Below are positions 8,922 to 18,360 of a stretch of 64,000 nt of DNA, piece by piece. The position numbers were made by a program, and so were the translations under genes. Source of the stretch: Rhodobacteraceae bacterium QY30 (lineage in GTDB: Bacteria; Pseudomonadota; Alphaproteobacteria; Rhodobacterales; Rhodobacteraceae). Within the stretch, counting starts at the first letter, position 1, and each line of letters starts with the position of its first letter. The stretch lies in assembly GCA_002356635.1 (NCBI GenBank), contig CP023454.1:1968501-2032500 (forward strand). Direction: 5' to 3'. Under the pieces are notes generated by a model. It was not told the DNA's origin and ran no database searches. It saw nothing but the letters and a program-made list of their open reading frames with translations.

Positions 8922-10238
8922 ATGTTCCCGTTCCCTGCCCCGTCCAAGCGCCCTCGTGTCCTCGTCCCCCGCTCCAGCGCCGCGCCTGGGATCGTTGCGC
9001 TGCTGCTGGCACTGGCCACCGCCCTTCCGTACCCGGCCCAGGGACAGGCCGCGGCGGGGGCGCAGGCCACGTCCCGGCCCGCTGCGGGATCGGATCCGGC
9101 ATCGGGCGGATCCGGCGCCAAGGCGCGCGGTCCGGTCGAGGTGGGCGTCGTGTCCCTGAAACGCGAGGTCGTTCCCCTGAGCGTGACCCTGCCCGGACGC
9201 GCCGTGGCCCATGCCGCAACCGCGATCCGTCCCCGCGTGGGCGGGATCATCACCGACATCCTGTACACGCCCGGCACCCGGGTGCAGGCCGGCGCACCGC
9301 TGTTCCGCATCGACCCGCTGACCTACGACGCCGCGCTGGTGTCTGCCCGCGCCGCGCTGTCACGGGCCAGGGCGCAGTTGCCGGTGGCCGAAGCGGCCCT
9401 GTCGCGCGCCGAAAAGCTGGAGGGCGCCGCCACGACGACGGCCACGCTGGATGCCGCCCGCGCCGCCGCGCTGTCTGCGCGCGCCGATGTCGATGAGGCC
9501 GAGGCGCAAGTGCGGCTGGCCGAGGCGCAACTATCCTGGACCCGCGTCACCGCCCCGATCTCGGGCATCATCGGCGTGGCCGCCGTGTCGGTCGGGGATC
9601 TTGTCACCGCCAACCAGAGCGAGGCTTTGGCCGAACTGGTGCAGATCGACCCGATCTATGTCGATGTGACCGAACCTTCCGTCAACGGCCTGCGTCTGGC
9701 CGAACGCATCGCACGGGGCGAAATCGAAGCCAGCCAGACCGTGCAACTCCGCCTGACCCTTGAGGACGGCACACCCTACGAACCCCTTGGCGAACTGGTC
9801 GCGCCCGGCCCCACGGTTTCTGCCACCACCGCGACGCGGTCCCTGCGCTTTCGGTTCCCCAACCCCGATGGCCGCATCCTGCCCGGCATGTTCCTGCGCG
9901 GCGATCTGGAACAGGGCCGGATCGAGGCGATCCTGGTGCCGCAGCGCGCCACGACCCGCGCCCCCGACGGCAGCCTGAATGCCTGGGTGGCGGAAGGCGG
10001 CAAGGCGCGCGCCCGCAAGCTGGAAGCCTCGGGAACGCATGGCAACACCTGGGTGGTCGTGGCCGGTGTCCGCGAAGGCGAGACGCTCCTGGTCGACGGC
10101 ACCACCAACCTGCGCGAGGGTGCCGAGGTGAAGCCCGTTCCCGTGACCATCGACGCGCTGGGTGTGGTGCGCACCACCGCGCAGCCCGAGGCCCCGGCCG
10201 ACACTCGGCCCGCCGATGCCCCCCGGCCGGGAAACTGA
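8922..10238 (+). CDS. RND efflux periplasmic adaptor, system 2
   Basis: 438 residues from ATG 8922. A long basic N-terminus leads to a hydrophobic signal segment (GIVALLLALATALPYPAQG), then the AcrA-like order: lipoyl half (TAIRPRVGGIITDILYTPG), a helical hairpin rich in Ala and Arg (about 145-205), the second lipoyl half (TRVTAPISGIIGVAAVSVGD) and beta-barrel and membrane-proximal domains. The adaptor partners the pump starting 3 bases downstream. Upstream methionines exist in frame, but this start places the signal segment sensibly. Confidence 0.9.
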   Translation: MFPFPAPSKRPRVLVPRSSAAPGIVALLLALATALPYPAQGQAAAGAQATSRPAAGSDPASGGSGAKARGPVEVGVVSLKREVVPLSVTLPGRAVAHAATAIRPRVGGIITDILYTPGTRVQAGAPLFRIDPLTYDAALVSARAALSRARAQLPVAEAALSRAEKLEGAATTTATLDAARAAALSARADVDEAEAQVRLAEAQLSWTRVTAPISGIIGVAAVSVGDLVTANQSEALAELVQIDPIYVDVTEPSVNGLRLAERIARGEIEASQTVQLRLTLEDGTPYEPLGELVAPGPTVSATTATRSLRFRFPNPDGRILPGMFLRGDLEQGRIEAILVPQRATTRAPDGSLNAWVAEGGKARARKLEASGTHGNTWVVVAGVREGETLLVDGTTNLREGAEVKPVPVTIDALGVVRTTAQPEAPADTRPADAPRPGN

Positions 10239-10241
10239 ACC

Positions 10242-13200
10242 GTGGCGCAGTTCTTCATCGACCGTCCGGTCTTTGCCTGGGTCCTGGCGATCATCACCAT
10301 GCTGTTCGGAGCCTGGGGCCTGTCGACGCTGCCGATCTCGCAATACCCCAACATCGCGCCAACGACCGTGCGGGTTTCGGCCAACTACCCCGGCGCTTCG
10401 GCCGAGGTCACGGAGAACTCGGTCACCTCGGTGATCGAGGACGGGCTGACCGGGCTGGACGGCCTGCTTTACATGACCTCGACCTCGTCGGCGACGGGGC
10501 GGTCCTCGGTTTCGCTGGTGTTTTCCGATGCCATCGACCCGGACATGGCGCAGATCCAGGTCCAGAACAAACTCCAGATGATCCAGAACGCGCTGCCCGA
10601 CACGGTGCAACAGCGCGGACTTTCGGTGACGCGGTCGGGCACATCGACACTGATGGTGGGCGCGCTGGTGTCGCACGACGGGCGCTACACCTCGCTGCAA
10701 CTGGGCGACATGCTGCGCCAGCAGGTCGAGGATGCGGTCCTGCGCACCGAAGGCGTGGGCGCCATCGACATCTTCGGCTCGGGCTATGCGATGCGGGTCT
10801 GGCTGGATCCGCTGAAGCTGGCGCGCTACCAGATGATGCCCTCGGACGTGACGGCGGCGATTGCCGAGCAGAACTCGACCGTCAGCGTCGGATCGCTGGG
10901 CGCGCAGCCGGTGGTGCCGGGGCAGCAACTGACCGTCGCGCTGTCGGCACAGACGCAGCTTTCATCGGTCGAGGCGTTCGAGCACATCATCCTGCGGACC
11001 GAGGCCGAGGGCGGCACGGTTTACCTGTCCGACGTGGCGCGGGTCGAGATCGGGCAGGAAAGCTACGGGTCAAGCGCCCGGTTCAACGGCATGCCGGGCG
11101 CGGGATTCGGCGTCAACCTGTCCACGGGCGCCAATGCCGTCGACACCGCCGACCGTGTGCGCGAAACCCTGGCGCGGATCGCGCCGGCGCTGCCAGAAGG
11201 GGTCGAGGTCGCCTATCCCTACGACACATCGCCCTTCATCGAGGAATCGATCGGCAAGGTCTACAGCACCCTTTTCGAGGCCGTGGGTCTGGTGTTCCTG
11301 GTGATCCTCGTGTTCCTGCAAAGCTGGCGCGCGACGATCATTCCCACGGTCGCCGTTCCGGTCGTTCTGCTGGGCACCTTCGGGGTGCTGGCGCTGTTCG
11401 GCCTGACCATCAACACATTGACGATGTTCGCGCTGGTGCTGGCCATCGGCCTTCTGGTCGATGACGCCATCGTGGTGGTCGAGAACGTCGAGCGCGTGAT
11501 GGAGGAAACAGGCCTGGACGCCCGCGCGGCCACCCACCGTTCCATGGCGGAAATCACCTCGGCGCTGGTCGGGATCGCGCTGGTCCTGTCGGCGGTGTTC
11601 CTGCCCATGGCCTTCATGTCGGGATCGACGGGGGTGATCTACCGGCAATTCTCGGTCACCATCATCTCGGCGATGATGCTGTCTTTGGCGGTGGCGATGA
11701 TCCTGACGCCCGCGATGTGCGCCACGCTGCTGCGGCCTCGCCCGCATGGCGGGACGAACGCGCCGTCGCGCTGGTTCAACCGCAATCTCGACCGGTCCAC
11801 GCGGGGCTACGGCCGCATCGTCGGCGCGGGGCTGCGGCGGCCGCTGCGGCTTCTGTTGCTGCTGCTGGCCATCGGCGCGGGCTCGGGCGCGCTTTATGGC
11901 ACCCTGCCCTCGTCCTTTGTCCCGCAAGAGGATCAGGGCGTCATCATGGCCTCGCTCCGCCTGGCCGAAGGCTCGACCACCGCCCAGACCGAGGCGGTTT
12001 CCCAAGAGGTCGAAACCTGGCTGAACAGCGAACAGGCGGACGCGGTGGCCTCGGTCTTTACCGCCCAGGGCTTCGGCTTCGGCTCCTCGGGGCAGAACAC
12101 CGCGATGCTGTTCATCAAGCTGAAGGATTTCGCCGACCGTCCCGGCAAGACCGCAGGCGCCCTGGTGCAGGCCGGAAACGGCAAGTTCCGCGGCCACCGC
12201 GCCGGCAACATCACCTTCACCCAGCCGCCCGCCATCCAGGGCCTGGGCAACAACGCGGGCTTTTCCTTCGCCCTGATCGACCAGTCCGGCGCGGGCCAGG
12301 CGGCGCTGGAAAACGCTGCGACCGACCTTGTGGCCCGCGCCACCGAGGATGGCCGCGCAACCGGGTTCCGCGGCCACGAACGATCGCGCCGACCGGCGCT
12401 GAAGCTGGACATCGACCAGCAGAAGGCCCGCGCGCTGGGGCTGTCGGTCGCGGATGTGAACGGGATGCTTTCCGTCATCTTCACCGGGCGCGAGGTGAAT
12501 GACTTCGAACTGGGGACCGAACTTCGCCCCGTGATCGTGCAGGGTGCAGCGGAATGGAGGATGCAGCCCGAACATGCCGAAGCCTGGTTCGCCCGCAACG
12601 CGAACCGCGAGATGGTGCCCTTCTCCAGCTTCCTGACCCCGCGATGGGACGAGAACTCCCCCAGCCTCAACCGCTTTGGCGGCACCCGCGCCATCGAAAT
12701 CTCGGGCTCTCCGGCGGAAGGCGTCTCGACCGGCGAGGCGATGGCGATGATCGACCAGTTCGTGGCCGAGATGCCCGGCGGCTATGGCGTGGCCTGGACG
12801 GGGATTTCCTATCAGGAACGGCTGGCGGGCAATCAGGCGCCGCTGCTTTACGCGATGTCCGCGCTCGTGGTGTTCCTGTGCCTGGCTGCCCTTTACGAAA
12901 GCTGGACGGTGCCCTTCGCCGTCATGCTTTCGGTTCCCGTGGGGATCCTGGGCGCGCTGGGAGCGGCGCTGGTGTTCGGGCAGTCGAACGATGTCTATTT
13001 CAAGGTGGGCCTGCTGACGACCATCGGCCTTGCGGCCCGCAACGCCATCCTGATCGTCGAATTCGCGCAGACGCTGCACGAACAGGGGCTGGGGTTGGCG
13101 GAAGCGGCGCGCAAGGCAGCCGAGATGCGGCTGCGCCCGATCCTGATGACGACCTTCGCCTTCATGCTGGGCGTTTTGCCGCTGGCCATTGCCACCGGGG

Positions 13201-13355
13201 CGGGCGCGGCGGCGCAGCGGGCGATCGGCATCGGGGTGCTGGGCGGGATGGTGTCATCGGCCGCGATCGGCATCTTCATGGTGCCGGCCTTCTACCTGAT
13301 GGTGAAACGCCTGTTCGAGGCACGCGCCGGCAGCAAGGCGCGCCGGGCGGCCTGA
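10242..13355 (+). CDS. RND efflux pump inner-membrane transporter (HAE-1 family), system 2
   Basis: 1037 residues from a GTG start 3 bases after the adaptor stop; the first residues (AQFFIDRPVFAWVLAI) match the AcrB/MexB N-terminus. The TM4 aspartate pair is intact (LLVDDAIVVVEN). The TM10 position that is lysine in AcrB (K940) is arginine here, R933, in LAARNAILIVEF, while system 1 keeps lysine. The following RPILMTTFAF motif with the relay Arg and Thr is conserved. Proton-driven multidrug export is expected if arginine supports the relay. Confidence 0.92.
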   Translation: MAQFFIDRPVFAWVLAIITMLFGAWGLSTLPISQYPNIAPTTVRVSANYPGASAEVTENSVTSVIEDGLTGLDGLLYMTSTSSATGRSSVSLVFSDAIDPDMAQIQVQNKLQMIQNALPDTVQQRGLSVTRSGTSTLMVGALVSHDGRYTSLQLGDMLRQQVEDAVLRTEGVGAIDIFGSGYAMRVWLDPLKLARYQMMPSDVTAAIAEQNSTVSVGSLGAQPVVPGQQLTVALSAQTQLSSVEAFEHIILRTEAEGGTVYLSDVARVEIGQESYGSSARFNGMPGAGFGVNLSTGANAVDTADRVRETLARIAPALPEGVEVAYPYDTSPFIEESIGKVYSTLFEAVGLVFLVILVFLQSWRATIIPTVAVPVVLLGTFGVLALFGLTINTLTMFALVLAIGLLVDDAIVVVENVERVMEETGLDARAATHRSMAEITSALVGIALVLSAVFLPMAFMSGSTGVIYRQFSVTIISAMMLSLAVAMILTPAMCATLLRPRPHGGTNAPSRWFNRNLDRSTRGYGRIVGAGLRRPLRLLLLLLAIGAGSGALYGTLPSSFVPQEDQGVIMASLRLAEGSTTAQTEAVSQEVETWLNSEQADAVASVFTAQGFGFGSSGQNTAMLFIKLKDFADRPGKTAGALVQAGNGKFRGHRAGNITFTQPPAIQGLGNNAGFSFALIDQSGAGQAALENAATDLVARATEDGRATGFRGHERSRRPALKLDIDQQKARALGLSVADVNGMLSVIFTGREVNDFELGTELRPVIVQGAAEWRMQPEHAEAWFARNANREMVPFSSFLTPRWDENSPSLNRFGGTRAIEISGSPAEGVSTGEAMAMIDQFVAEMPGGYGVAWTGISYQERLAGNQAPLLYAMSALVVFLCLAALYESWTVPFAVMLSVPVGILGALGAALVFGQSNDVYFKVGLLTTIGLAARNAILIVEFAQTLHEQGLGLAEAARKAAEMRLRPILMTTFAFMLGVLPLAIATGAGAAAQRAIGIGVLGGMVSSAAIGIFMVPAFYLMVKRLFEARAGSKARRAA

Positions 13356-13434
13356 AGGCTCGGTCCCTGGCAGCCACTGGTTCGGCCCGCCCCCTCTTGC
13401 TAGGCTCTGCCCGAGGATCATCCAGAGGTCGACC

Positions 13435-14805
13435 ATGCGCCTTCCCGGTTTCGGCTCACGCCCCCGTCTTGTCGCGGCACTGGCGGCCGTCACACTCGCG
13501 GCGGCGGGCATCGGCGCCTATGTCGGCGCGGCGCCCGTCGAAGTGCGCATCACCCTCGACCCCAACCGGAGCCATCAGGTGATGTCCGGCTGGGAAGCCA
13601 CCGCCAACCTGATCGACGTGACCAGCCCCGAGGCCCTTCGCCTGCGCGCCGAACAGGTGCGCATGGCGGTCGATGAGGCGGGCATCAACCGCGTCCGGCT
13701 CGAGATCACGGCCGGCGCCGAAAGCCGCCTGGGCAAGCCGCGCGACTTTTCCGCCGGGCGCATCGACTACGACCGCTACAAGCCCTTCCGCTTTCGCATC
13801 CAGAACGACAATGCCGATCCGTTCGTGATCGACCCGGCGGGGTTCGACTTTGCCGAACTGGACTGGCTGGTCGACAATACCGTCACGCCGATGCGGCAGC
13901 TGCTGGCAGCGCGGGGCGAACGGCTGGTCGTCAATCTGTGCTATGTCGCCTTCGGCGATGGCCGCACGATCCACATGCAGCCCGAGGAATATGCCGAACT
14001 GATGCTGGCAGCGTTCCAGCACCTGAAGGACCGCTACGGCCTTGTCCCCGACCTGATCGAGGTGATGCTGGAGCCCGACCTTGACCGGGGCTGGACGGGG
14101 CGCGACATGGGGCTGGCCATGGTCGCCACGGCGCGACGGCTGAATGCGGCGGGGTTCCGGCCGGGTTTCGTCGTGCCATCGGTCACCAACATGTCCCACG
14201 CGCTGCCTTTCCTGCACGAGATCCTGAAGGTCGAGGGGACAGCGCCCCTGATCCGCGAGGTGTCCTACCACCGCTACGAAGGCACCAGCCCCCGGACACT
14301 GGCCGCAATCGCCGATGAGGCCCGTCGGATCGGCGCACAGACGGCGATGCTGGAATGGTGGTTCGGCAAAGCGACCCCAAAGGTCCTGCTGGAAGACCTT
14401 GCGGTTGGCGACAACGCGGCCTGGCAGGGCCGGTCCATCGACAGCCTTGTGGAACGTCCGAAGGATGGCGCGGGTCCCCTGCGCCTGCGCCGGGACGTGG
14501 CGCTGAATGCGCAGGTGTTTCGCAACGTCCGGGAAGGCAGCCGGCGCATCGGCGCCGAAAGCAGCGACCGGAACGTGACCCCGCTTGCATTCCTTTCCCC
14601 TGACGGCCGCGAAACGGTGATCCTTTTCGCCCATCGTGCGGGGACGGCCCATCTGGACGGGCTGCGCGGGACCAGGAAATACCGCATCGCCGGAACACTC
14701 GAGACCGGGCAGGACTGGCCGGGGATGATGCTTTCCGCGACAGAGGGCCGCCCGCTTGGCGTTTCCCTTCCGGATGCAGGAGTCTTCGCGATCACCGCCG
14801 AGTAA
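13435..14805 (+). CDS. Secreted or membrane-anchored clan GH-A glycoside hydrolase-like protein
   Basis: 456 residues; a signal or anchor helix spans residues 9-31. The body looks like a (beta/alpha)8 barrel with a C-terminal beta domain, the GH30/GH39/GH5 pattern: the sequence opens with a GH30-like phrase (HQVMSGWEATANL), a candidate acid/base glutamate is E213 in VMLEPD, and a candidate nucleophile is E307 in AMLEWW at the expected later strand. The precise family and substrate are not recognisable. It lies between the RND pumps and glycosyltransferase genes on the same strand, so trimming of a surface or host glycan is plausible. A hydrolase role is inferred from fold-level signatures only. 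Confidence 0.6.
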   Translation: MRLPGFGSRPRLVAALAAVTLAAAGIGAYVGAAPVEVRITLDPNRSHQVMSGWEATANLIDVTSPEALRLRAEQVRMAVDEAGINRVRLEITAGAESRLGKPRDFSAGRIDYDRYKPFRFRIQNDNADPFVIDPAGFDFAELDWLVDNTVTPMRQLLAARGERLVVNLCYVAFGDGRTIHMQPEEYAELMLAAFQHLKDRYGLVPDLIEVMLEPDLDRGWTGRDMGLAMVATARRLNAAGFRPGFVVPSVTNMSHALPFLHEILKVEGTAPLIREVSYHRYEGTSPRTLAAIADEARRIGAQTAMLEWWFGKATPKVLLEDLAVGDNAAWQGRSIDSLVERPKDGAGPLRLRRDVALNAQVFRNVREGSRRIGAESSDRNVTPLAFLSPDGRETVILFAHRAGTAHLDGLRGTRKYRIAGTLETGQDWPGMMLSATEGRPLGVSLPDAGVFAITAE

Positions 14806-15011
14806 TCCGCGCGCGGCACCCGACAATCCAGCACACCGCCCGGAATTGTCGCGCGATCCTATGAAGTTGGCCGCCGGGTGCACGTTTTCTGCAACCGCAA
14901 AGCCGCCAAGATGCTTAAATGGCCCCACGCGATTCGGATCGCGAAAGGTGCGATTAGGCCGTGCTGTTCGCCCCGCTGCGGACAGGAACGGCGGGTGTTT
15001 GTGGGCCGAGC

Positions 15012-16013
15012 ATGAAAAAGATCACTATCGTCTCTCCTTGCTTCAATGAGGAAGACAATGTCGAGATCTGCGCGCGCACCGTGCGCGAGATCTTTGAACG
15101 CGACCTGCCCGGCTATCAGCGCGAACATGTCTTCATCGACAATTCCTCCACCGACCGCACGGTCGAGATCCTGCGCGCCATGGCGGCCGCCGATCCCGCG
15201 ATCCGGGTGGTGGTGAACGCGCGCAACTTCGGCGTGTTCCGGTCAACCTTCAACGGATTGCGCCATGCCACGGGCGACGCGATCCTGGTCATGCTGCCCG
15301 TCGATCTTCAGGATCCGCCGGAACTTCTGCCGGAATTCGTGTCGCTTTGGGAACAGGGTTACGAAGTCGTCGCCGGCGCCCGCAGCACGCGCGAGGAAAC
15401 CTTTGCCCTGCGCACCGCGCGCAAGATCTTCTACCGCATCGTGAACGCGCTGTCGGACTTCGAAATCTCGCCCGATGTGGGGGAATTCCAGCTGGTCGAC
15501 CGCAAGGTGCTGGACGCGGTCCTGGCCCACAACGACCAGTATCCCTACATCCGCGGCATCATCGCCTCGGTCGGGTTCCGGCGGATCATCCTGCCCTATA
15601 CCTGGCGCGCCCGCAAACGCGGCGTCAGCAAGCACAACCTGCTGATGCTGATCGACCAGGCGATGAACGCGATCTTTTCCTTCACCCGCGCGCCGATGCG
15701 CTTCTGCACCTTCGCGGGCATCGGCATCTCGGTCTTCTGCATCCTGTTCTCGATCTTCTCGGTGCTGGCCTATTTCCTGGGTTCGGCCATGGCACCGCGC
15801 GGCACCACTACCATCATCGTTTCGCTGTTCTTCCTGTCGGGGGTGCAACTGTTCTTCATCGGGATGCTCGGGGAATACATCACCTCGATCCATTCGCAGG
15901 TCCGCGGCGGCCCCATGGTGATCGAGAAGGAACGCATCAACATCCCCGAGGCCGAGGCCGAGGCCGAGCCGTCCCGGAGCCGCAACACCCCGGTCCGGCG
16001 GATCAAGGCATGA
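15012..16013 (+). CDS. GtrB/DPM1-like family 2 glycosyltransferase
   Basis: 333 residues from ATG 15012. The GT2 domain (KKITIVSPCFNEEDNVE at the start, LPVDLQDPPE as the metal-binding stretch) is followed by two membrane helices (about 234-260 and 268-300), the GtrB/ArnC/DPM1 layout. Such enzymes load one sugar onto undecaprenyl phosphate on the cytoplasmic face. The next gene, a GT-C transferase, overlaps it as ATGA, and a GtrA flippase lies just beyond on the other strand, matching the three-part Gtr glycan-modification scheme. The sugar is not known. Confidence 0.88.
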   Translation: MKKITIVSPCFNEEDNVEICARTVREIFERDLPGYQREHVFIDNSSTDRTVEILRAMAAADPAIRVVVNARNFGVFRSTFNGLRHATGDAILVMLPVDLQDPPELLPEFVSLWEQGYEVVAGARSTREETFALRTARKIFYRIVNALSDFEISPDVGEFQLVDRKVLDAVLAHNDQYPYIRGIIASVGFRRIILPYTWRARKRGVSKHNLLMLIDQAMNAIFSFTRAPMRFCTFAGIGISVFCILFSIFSVLAYFLGSAMAPRGTTTIIVSLFFLSGVQLFFIGMLGEYITSIHSQVRGGPMVIEKERINIPEAEAEAEPSRSRNTPVRRIKA

Positions 16014-17986
16014 CCGTCTGGTTCCTCAGCGCCGTCGCCGTGGCGGCACTGGCGGCGCTGTGGTCGGCCCGGCGCAGCGCGACCGCCTTCGGATGTTTCG
16101 CGGCGCTGCTGATCCTGGGCGGGGCGGCGCAATTGGCGCTGACCCAGCCGCTGTGGTTCCCGGCGCTGCGCCTGCGGCCGACCGGGATCATGGACCTGGC
16201 GATGTGGGGCATCCTCGGCCTTCAGGCGGTGCTGAGCCTGGTCTGGCTTGGGCGGCAGGGGTTCCGGGCAACGCTGGGCCGCGCGATGCACCTGTTCGGC
16301 GCGGGCCGGATACTGGTCCTTCTGCTGGCGTCCGCGGCGGTCTGCGTGTCGGTCATGGGATATTTCTCGCCCGAAGGCGCGAGCCTCCGGCTATCGCCCT
16401 GGCTGGCGCATGTCGTCGTCGGGGGAGTGCTGATCGCGGTTCACCTGCTGACGGTGGCCGCCCTTCTGTCCTGCGCGCCACCGGTGCGCGGAACGCATGG
16501 CCTGTCGCCGCTGGCCCCGGCTGCGCTGACGGTCATCGCAAGCCTTGCACTTGCGCACTTCGCCTTCGAGGGCCAGCCCCATGTCGAGGATGAAGTGGCC
16601 TATGTCTTTCAGGCCCGAACCTTCGCGGGCGGCGCGCTGACGGCACCGCGTCCCCCCGACGCCGCCTTGCCGGGGCTGGAGTATTACCTGTTCGACACCG
16701 ACGGAGGCCGCTGGTACGCCACCACCGCACCCGGCTGGCCGGCCGTTCTTGCGCTGGGCATGGCGATCGGCGCACCCTGGATCATCAATCCGCTGCTGGC
16801 GGGCGCCTCCGTCCTGCTGGCCCACGCCATTACCCGACGGCGGATCGGGCGGGATGCGGCCGATTGGGTTGCAATCACGATGGCCTGTTCGCCCTGGCTT
16901 GTGTCAGCCGCAGCCACCCTGATGACCCACACGCTGACCCTGGCGCTGATCCTGGCGGCCTGGCTTCTGGTGCTGCGGGCGGGCGACCGGAACCGCAACG
17001 ACCTGGGGCCGCTGTTCCTGGCCGGGCTTGCGCTCGGGTGGGTGTTCACCACCCGGGTTCTGGACGGGCTGATCGTCGGCACGCTGACCGGTCTCTGGAT
17101 CCTGATCGCGTCGCGCGCATTCCCTACGCGCGCGCTTTTGCGCAGCGCCGTCTTCGGGCTGGGCTGCCTTGTCACCGGCAGCGTCGCCCTGATCTTCAAC
17201 CACGCCTTCACCGGCCGCTGGATGCAAAGCCCGCTTGACCGCTATCTTGCCCGCGACTGGGGCAACGAAGGCAATGCCTACGGGTTCGGTGAAAACATCG
17301 GCCCGCCCAGTGGCTGGGGCGCGCTCGACCTCTGGCGCGGCCATTCACCGCTTGAGGGGGTCATCAACACCACCAGCAACCTCGCCTCGCTCCAGATCGA
17401 GTTTCTGGGCTGGCCGACCGGCTCTCTGGTGCTGGTGCTGGCGCTGCTGCTGTGGGGCCTGCGCCGCCCCGCGCTGCGCGACCCCTTCGCCTGGGCGATG
17501 CTGGGCCTGTGCGTCGCCGTCGGCGCGGCCATGTTCTTCTACTGGTATGGCGATACCTACCATATCGGGCCGCGCTACTGGTTCGTCCTTTCCTTCCCGC
17601 TCGTCTACCTGTCCTTCCTGGGCTTTCGCGCCCTTGTCCGGCAGGCCGGCGACACGGCCGAAGCCGAACGGCGCGGCCTTTCGGTGGTGCTGGTCCTCAG
17701 CCTTTTCGGACTGGCCGTCTTTCTGCCCTGGCGCGGGGTGATGAAGTTCCACGGCTACAACGACTACACCTCATCGGTTCCGCGCCTGGCGGCGACCGAG
17801 GTGTTCGGCGATGCCGTGGTGCTGGTCAAGACCCCGAAGAACATCGGCTCTGCCCTGGCGCTGAACGATCCGTTCCTGCGCCCTGGCCGACCGATCTTCC
17901 TGCGCGACACCGGAACGCTGGACGAAGCCGCCCTGGCCGCCGCCTTCCCCGGCCGCAAGATCCTGCATCACGACGATCCGGGCTGA
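16010..17986 (+). CDS. GT-C fold membrane glycosyltransferase (GT39/ArnT-like)
   Basis: 658 residues from ATG 16010, overlapping the GT2 stop. About 12-13 hydrophobic helices are spread along the protein. The first large external loop has the acidic pair typical of GT-C enzymes (HVEDEVAYVFQARTF, near residue 190). These enzymes use a lipid-phosphate sugar on the periplasmic side to decorate O-antigen, lipid A, protein or polymer. Pairing with the GtrB-like gene suggests it uses that product. Its 3' end overlaps the convergent GtrA gene by 19 bases. Confidence 0.8.
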   Translation: MTVWFLSAVAVAALAALWSARRSATAFGCFAALLILGGAAQLALTQPLWFPALRLRPTGIMDLAMWGILGLQAVLSLVWLGRQGFRATLGRAMHLFGAGRILVLLLASAAVCVSVMGYFSPEGASLRLSPWLAHVVVGGVLIAVHLLTVAALLSCAPPVRGTHGLSPLAPAALTVIASLALAHFAFEGQPHVEDEVAYVFQARTFAGGALTAPRPPDAALPGLEYYLFDTDGGRWYATTAPGWPAVLALGMAIGAPWIINPLLAGASVLLAHAITRRRIGRDAADWVAITMACSPWLVSAAATLMTHTLTLALILAAWLLVLRAGDRNRNDLGPLFLAGLALGWVFTTRVLDGLIVGTLTGLWILIASRAFPTRALLRSAVFGLGCLVTGSVALIFNHAFTGRWMQSPLDRYLARDWGNEGNAYGFGENIGPPSGWGALDLWRGHSPLEGVINTTSNLASLQIEFLGWPTGSLVLVLALLLWGLRRPALRDPFAWAMLGLCVAVGAAMFFYWYGDTYHIGPRYWFVLSFPLVYLSFLGFRALVRQAGDTAEAERRGLSVVLVLSLFGLAVFLPWRGVMKFHGYNDYTSSVPRLAATEVFGDAVVLVKTPKNIGSALALNDPFLRPGRPIFLRDTGTLDEAALAAAFPGRKILHHDDPG

Positions 17987-18360
17987 GGCCCTCCGGTCAG
18001 AACCGCCTTGATCAAGGCGTAGGACAACAGCGCCATGACCAGCGCAAGGCCCGCCTGCGCGACCAGCGGATGAAGCCCCAGCGCCATGACCCGCGCCAGA
18101 AGCACCGAATTGACCGCATAGATCGCCACGTAAACCGCGACATAGGCCGGCAGGCGGCGAAAGCCCCGCGCCCCAAAGACCAGCCGCGCATGGGTGAAGA
18201 AGTTCCAGATAACCCCCACGCAAAAAGCCAGCGCCAGCGCGGCTTGCGGCGACAGGCCAAACAGAACCAGCACCGCATAGACCGCATAGCCAAAGGCGGT
18301 GTTCAGCCCGCCCACGGCCAGAAAGCGCAGGAAGCGAAGGTGCCCGGGCGTCAACCGCAT
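17968..18360 (-). CDS. GtrA-family membrane protein (putative lipid-linked sugar flippase)
   Basis: 130 residues with four predicted membrane helices; FLRFLAVGGLNTAFGYAVYA at the start is the GtrA signature. GtrA proteins are thought to move undecaprenyl-phosphate-sugar across the inner membrane. The start overlaps the 3' end of the epimerase gene by 10 bases, so it is the last gene of the CDP-sugar operon, yet its likely partners (GT2 and GT-C) are convergent on the other strand. Confidence 0.88.
   Translation of the reverse strand: MRLTPGHLRFLRFLAVGGLNTAFGYAVYAVLVLFGLSPQAALALAFCVGVIWNFFTHARLVFGARGFRRLPAYVAVYVAIYAVNSVLLARVMALGLHPLVAQAGLALVMALLSYALIKAVLTGGPQPGSS

Noticed and set aside
5366-9310. 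A 1314-codon open frame on the minus strand across RND pump 1 and adaptor 2
   Set aside because: Antisense to well-supported pump genes; composition is His/Arg/Asp/Gln-rich as expected for the complement of GC-rich coding DNA, with no recognisable domain.
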